Below, piece after piece: positions 4,924-7,386 of a stretch of DNA of 7,386 bases. A program made the translations under genes and the position numbers. How positions within the stretch are numbered: position 1 is the first letter of the stretch; the number at the start of each line of letters is the position of its first letter. The DNA is from Oscillospiraceae bacterium (GTDB lineage Bacteria; Bacillota_A; Clostridia; Oscillospirales; CAG-272). The notes under the pieces were generated by a model. It was not told where the DNA came from. It ran no database searches and saw only the letters and a list, made by a program, of their open reading frames with translations. Location of the stretch: the NCBI GenBank assembly GCA_015064425.1, contig SVSF01000086.1, positions 1 through 7,386 of the forward strand, in the 5' to 3' direction.

Positions 4924-5772
4924 ATGAAAAGACTTGTGGCGATAATATTGGTGCTTGTTGTATGTATCTCATCTACTGCCTGCATGGCGCATATGGTGGA
5001 AAAGATCACGGATATTACCGCGGGCACGACCTACGAGACGGAGGAAGAGCCCGTCACCCCTACTGTTTTTGAAAAAGACGGAAGCATTTATCTCAGCGAC
5101 GGAAAGTCTGACAAGGCGGAGCTTTTATCCTCGGGCGGCAGGTATATGCCGAGCTTATCCGAGGATGGCACGAAAGTGCTTTACGCCAAAAGTATGTTTG
5201 AAACGCCGGGTAATGCCATTGTATTCGGAATTATGGATATTGAGGGCAAGGACATTATTGAGCTGACGGTAGAATGTACGAACAACAATACTCTTACGTC
5301 TGTGGAATGGATATCCGACAGACTTGTGGGAGTTGAGACTCACGTAAATCCTTCTACAAGCGAGTATTTTGTATACAAGGTGTCGGAGGAAGGGAGGCTT
5401 GCTGCAGCCTATACGGGACTTTTCTTTACGCCCATACCGAACACGGAAAAGGTGGTATATCGGGAAAACGTACCCCATTTCAGCGAGGAGCCGATATATC
5501 ACTCCTATATGATAGGTGAAAAGAAGGTCTACACCTCGGAAAAGCTTAATGCGGAGCTTGGGGCTCCTGTATTTTCGGATGATCTTGGAAAGATGGCTTT
5601 TATAGAGACGGCGGAGGACGGCAGAACGCTTGTCATCTGCGATTTTGATTTTGCTAAGCTGGGAGTTAAAGTAAAGCGCACTATTCCCTTGGAGCAGGAT
5701 ATAAGCGGAGAGCTTTGTTACAGAAACGGTGCTTTCTGTATGGTTGACGGGAGCAACAGGTACAAATTTTGA
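4924..5772 (+). CDS. Lipoprotein with TolB/PD40-like beta-propeller segments, unknown function
   Basis: This is a 282-residue lipoprotein, probably on the outer face of the membrane. Its signal (MKRLVAIILVLVVCISSTAC) has the lipobox STAC and lipidation at Cys20, followed by Met-Ala-His exactly as in the lipoprotein at 3684. A short Thr/Glu-rich linker (about 31-47) leads to a beta-rich body. Segments such as PSLSEDGTKVLYAK (76-89) and PVFSDDLGKMAFIE (215-228) have the Ser-x-Asp-Gly-x-x-hydrophobic-Tyr/Phe pattern of TolB/PD40 propeller blades. Weaker equivalents are at 127-139 and 170-181. About four blades are visible, so the propeller would be small or incomplete. The ribosome site AGGAGG (4910-4915) is 8 bases before the ATG. 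The gene is monocistronic: ECF-like promoter before it, terminator after it. A ligand-sensing or scaffold role is only inference. Confidence 0.85.
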   Translation: MKRLVAIILVLVVCISSTACMAHMVEKITDITAGTTYETEEEPVTPTVFEKDGSIYLSDGKSDKAELLSSGGRYMPSLSEDGTKVLYAKSMFETPGNAIVFGIMDIEGKDIIELTVECTNNNTLTSVEWISDRLVGVETHVNPSTSEYFVYKVSEEGRLAAAYTGLFFTPIPNTEKVVYRENVPHFSEEPIYHSYMIGEKKVYTSEKLNAELGAPVFSDDLGKMAFIETAEDGRTLVICDFDFAKLGVKVKRTIPLEQDISGELCYRNGAFCMVDGSNRYKF

Positions 5773-5796
5773 GAACGCGGGATAAGGGATAATAAT

Positions 5797-5839
5797 AAAA
5801 CATCTTTATGAGGGAGCTTCGCTTATAAAGATGTTTTTT
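5797..5839 (+). terminator. Rho-independent terminator after the second lipoprotein gene
   Basis: ACATCTTTAT (5800-5809) pairs with ATAAAGATGT (5825-5834), extended by the A-run at 5797-5799 against the T-run. An inner AGC-TTC-GCT stem (5815-5823) sits above a bulge. TTTTTT (5834-5839) follows. The stem is AT-rich compared with the other terminators. The A-run before and T-run after could allow some termination in both directions. Confidence 0.85.
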
Positions 5840-5840
5840 A

Positions 5841-5869
5841 TTGACTTTCGGCTATAAAGGTAATATTAT
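5841..5869 (+). promoter_or_regulatory. Housekeeping (sigma-A) promoter of the ThrE-family transporter genes
   Basis: TTGACT (5841-5846) and TATTAT (5864-5869) are separated by 17 bases, close to consensus, and lie immediately after the preceding terminator. Transcription would start near 5876. A first Shine-Dalgarno-like TAGGAGG (5871-5877) has no start codon after it; the functional one is AGGAG at 5891-5895, 6 bases before the ATG at 5902. Confidence 0.75.
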
Positions 5870-5901
5870 ATAGGAGGATCAAAAACAGACAGGAGAAAAA
5901 G

Positions 5902-6654
5902 ATGAAAGAATTTCTTTCCTGCGCTATGGATATAGGTGAGCAGATGCTCATAAGCGGGGCGGAGGTACACAGAGTTGAAGAGAGCATACGCCGTATGTGT
6001 ACCGCTTTCGGTGCCGAGCGTGTGGATATATTTATAATTACCAGCAGTATGGTGGCGACGGTGACCGCTCCGGACGGAAGCAAGTACACGGAGACGAAGC
6101 GCATTACGGGAAGCGGAACGGATCTTGAAAAGATACACAGGCTCAATGCTTTATCCCGTCGTATATGTTCGGAGAAGATGAATACGGAAGAGATAAGGGC
6201 GGCTCTTGATGAGGCACTGAGGTGCAAGAGCTATCCTTTTTATCTTGAGGTAATATGCTACGCCCTTATTGCGGGCTCCTTTACTATGTTTTTCGGAGGC
6301 GGGCTTAAGGAAGCTTTTATATCTCTTTTTGTGGGAGCGGCGGTGCGCTTTGCCATACTTATTTCGGACAGAACGGTTGGGAACAGAATATTTACCAAAT
6401 TTGTCTCTGCGGCACTTGCCACGGCTTTGGCTTACACCGCTTTAAAGCTTGGCTTGGCGGCTGATATGGACAAGATAATCATAGGAAACATTATGTCTCT
6501 TATTCCGGGTATAGGACTTACCAATGCATTGCGGGACCTTTTTACGGGGGACAGCATTGCCGGGCTGCTGCGCTCCGTTGAGGCGGTACTCACTGCCCTT
6601 GCCATAGCGGCGGGTTATTTTGCCGTAGTCTTTGCGGGAGGTCTTGTATTATGA
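5902..6654 (+). CDS. Threonine/serine exporter family protein, N-terminal half (ThrE/YjjP-like, DUF1212)
   Basis: This 250-residue inner-membrane protein corresponds to the larger subunit of the split ThrE-type exporters. The fused ThrE of actinobacteria exports threonine and serine, and E. coli YjjP/YjjB has been linked to succinate export, so the substrate here is open. The first 115 residues form the soluble domain with the family motif LISGAEVHRVEESIRR (16-31). About five membrane segments follow, and the signature IMSLIPGIGLTNALRD lies at 197-212 with LFTGD right after it. Length is normal for the family. The gene ends by a 4-base ATGA overlap with the next gene, so the two halves are translationally coupled and probably assemble as one transporter. 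It has its own housekeeping promoter and is probably unrelated to the upstream lipoprotein genes. Confidence 0.92.
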   Translation: MKEFLSCAMDIGEQMLISGAEVHRVEESIRRMCTAFGAERVDIFIITSSMVATVTAPDGSKYTETKRITGSGTDLEKIHRLNALSRRICSEKMNTEEIRAALDEALRCKSYPFYLEVICYALIAGSFTMFFGGGLKEAFISLFVGAAVRFAILISDRTVGNRIFTKFVSAALATALAYTALKLGLAADMDKIIIGNIMSLIPGIGLTNALRDLFTGDSIAGLLRSVEAVLTALAIAAGYFAVVFAGGLVL

Positions 6655-7097
6655 AAGAAGCTTTGATACAGATCTTTACGGGGGCTTTGGGCTCTTTATG
6701 CTTTGCGGTGCTTTTTAATATAAGAGGCAAACGTCTTTTATTCACCGCATTGGGAGGTACTCTTTCCTGGTCGCTTTTTCTTTTCTTGGAGCAGTTCATA
6801 AAAAGCGAAGCTCTTAATTATTTTCTTGTGGCGGCGGCTCTTTCCGTTTATGCGGAGTTTTTGGCGAGAAGGCTCAAGACACCGACTACGACTTTTATTA
6901 CAACCACGCTGATCCCCCTTATCCCGGGAGGCTCTCTTTATTACACTATGGCTTATGCCTTTCACGGAGAAAGTGAGAGATTTCTTGAAAAGGGTATATA
7001 TACTCTGGAGCTTTCGGCGGCTCTGGCTTTGGGAATAATTGCGGCGGCAGGCTTTACAAAGTTGTTTTTCGCAAGCTTTAAGAGCGAGAAAAAATAA
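6651..7097 (+). CDS. Threonine/serine exporter family protein, C-terminal half (YjjB-like, DUF3815)
   Basis: This 148-residue, almost wholly hydrophobic protein has about five membrane segments. It is the partner of the preceding gene; the pair together matches the roughly ten membrane segments of a one-piece ThrE. Family signatures visible are AEFLARRLKTPTTTF (68-82) and LIPGGSLYYTM (90-100). The start ATG lies inside the ATGA overlap with the upstream stop. No separate strong ribosome site is needed, though GGGAGG (6638-6643) is at usable distance. The protein ends with a short basic tail (KSEKK) and a terminator follows directly. The substrate cannot be told from the sequence. Confidence 0.92.
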   Translation: MKEALIQIFTGALGSLCFAVLFNIRGKRLLFTALGGTLSWSLFLFLEQFIKSEALNYFLVAAALSVYAEFLARRLKTPTTTFITTTLIPLIPGGSLYYTMAYAFHGESERFLEKGIYTLELSAALALGIIAAAGFTKLFFASFKSEKK

Positions 7098-7098
7098 A

Positions 7099-7127
7099 AG
7101 TCTCCCTTTACACAAGGGAGGCTTTTT
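7099..7127 (+). terminator. Rho-independent terminator after the transporter genes
   Basis: AGTCTCCCTT (7099-7108) pairs with AAGGGAGGCT (7114-7123), with one G-U pair, around a 5-base loop, followed by a run of five T (7123-7127). It starts 2 bases after the stop codon. Confidence 0.9.
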
Positions 7128-7212
7128 CGTAGTATTGTTTTCTCTGCCGAAATTTTGTGCCGGCTTACTCTCCGCCGGAATGAAAAGAGACCCCATACTC
7201 ATTTTTTATTGT

Positions 7213-7244
7213 AAAACGAGGACCCCGTCATAAGGCGGGGTCCT
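7213..7244 (-). terminator. Rho-independent terminator of the convergent minus-strand gene
   Basis: AGGACCCCG (7219-7227) and CGGGGTCCT (7236-7244) form a perfect 9-bp stem with an 8-base loop. On the minus strand the stem is followed by CG and TTTT (complement of 7213-7216), whereas on the plus strand no T-run follows at once. It lies 13 bases beyond the stop codon of the minus-strand gene. Confidence 0.8.
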
Positions 7245-7257
7245 TGTGCTATGCTTT

Positions 7258-7386
7258 TCAGTTTCTTGTTATACGGATAGTAGCGGTGGGCTCGTCGCCT
7301 GCGGTGATATTTACTATTTCCACGGTGTAGCCGAATTCGGTGCCGTCTGCCATAAGTCCGTTATAGAAGAATTCGCTGTATTTTTC
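7258..7386 (-). CDS. C-terminal fragment (42 residues) of an unrecognised protein, 5' part outside window
   Basis: Reading the minus strand from the window edge gives an open frame of 42 codons ending in TGA (complement of 7258-7260). It includes YSEFFYNGLMADGTEF, VEIVNITAGDEPTA and the end TIRITRN. The alternating hydrophobic/polar pattern suggests beta strands, as in many secreted or lipoprotein domains. The frame is supported by an in-register terminator just beyond the stop and by codon choices like those of its neighbours. It is convergent with the transporter genes. The fragment is too short to assign a family. Confidence 0.7.
   Translation of the reverse strand, partial: EKYSEFFYNGLMADGTEFGYTVEIVNITAGDEPTATIRITRN

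Noticed and set aside
4955..5502. Plus- and minus-strand ORFs (103 and 115 codons) inside the second lipoprotein gene
   Set aside because: Arg/Pro- or Arg/Tyr-rich products in other frames, without ribosome sites and fully inside a well-supported gene.
5838..6227. Minus-strand ORFs of 129 and 90 codons opposite the first transporter gene
   Set aside because: They are antisense to conserved ThrE-family sequence, and the longer one crosses the promoter of that gene.
7160..7178. CCGGC and GCCGG inverted pair in the gap after the transporter terminator
   Set aside because: Only 5 bp with a 9-base loop and no T-run; it is not distinguishable from chance.
6738..7233. Minus-strand ORF of 154 codons and plus-strand ORF of 64 codons at the end of the second transporter gene
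   Set aside because: Both read through the terminator hairpin at 7099-7127 and contain its translation; neither has a ribosome site or a recognisable product.
1..7386. CRISPR array, tRNA/rRNA, transposase or phage attachment site
   Set aside because: No direct repeat-spacer pattern, cloverleaf, transposase motif or flanking inverted/direct repeats were seen; the only repeats are the protein-level ones described.

Overview
The window looks like a chromosomal segment of an anaerobic clostridial Firmicute, probably an Oscillospiraceae/Ruminococcaceae-type gut or rumen bacterium. The reasons are a pyruvate:ferredoxin oxidoreductase gene, strong AGGAGG-type ribosome sites, Gram-positive-style signal peptides and lipoboxes, a split ThrE-family transporter, and AT-rich spacers with compact hairpin/T-run terminators. 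Genus cannot be fixed from the sequence alone.

Layout. (1) 2-487: 3' end of a pyruvate:ferredoxin oxidoreductase gene (nifJ type), closed by a strong terminator at 507-537. (2) 538-874: a long gene-free leader with two good promoters, an ECF-sigma-like one (570-594) and a housekeeping one with extended -10 (676-704). It also holds a 16-codon ORF (752-802) whose Shine-Dalgarno lies in a possible RNA stem. (3) 875-4766: a two-gene operon. The first gene is a 931-residue secreted M23 (LytM-type) zinc endopeptidase carrying four PPC-like beta modules in front of the catalytic domain; the second is a 360-residue lipoprotein with an acidic Thr/Glu/Lys linker and an internally duplicated domain. A terminator follows at 4826-4859. 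(4) 4869-5772: a second ECF-like promoter nearly identical to the first drives a 282-residue lipoprotein with TolB/PD40-like segments, with a terminator at 5797-5839. (5) 5841-7097: a housekeeping promoter drives two overlapping genes for the two halves of a ThrE-family (YjjP/YjjB-like) transporter, with a terminator at 7099-7127. (6) 7258-7386, minus strand: C-terminal 42 residues of an unrecognised protein, convergent with the transporter genes, with its own terminator.

How the genes may work together. The most interesting part is 570-5772. Two ECF-type promoters with the same 16-nt spacer and 25 of 30 identical bases precede three envelope proteins: a cell-wall-type peptidase and two lipoproteins. 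The lipoproteins share the same lipobox geometry (Cys20 followed by Met-Ala-His) and a 13-bp identical DNA stretch there. This suggests one small envelope regulon under an alternative sigma factor encoded outside the window; that is inference. The nifJ and transporter genes look like ordinary neighbours.
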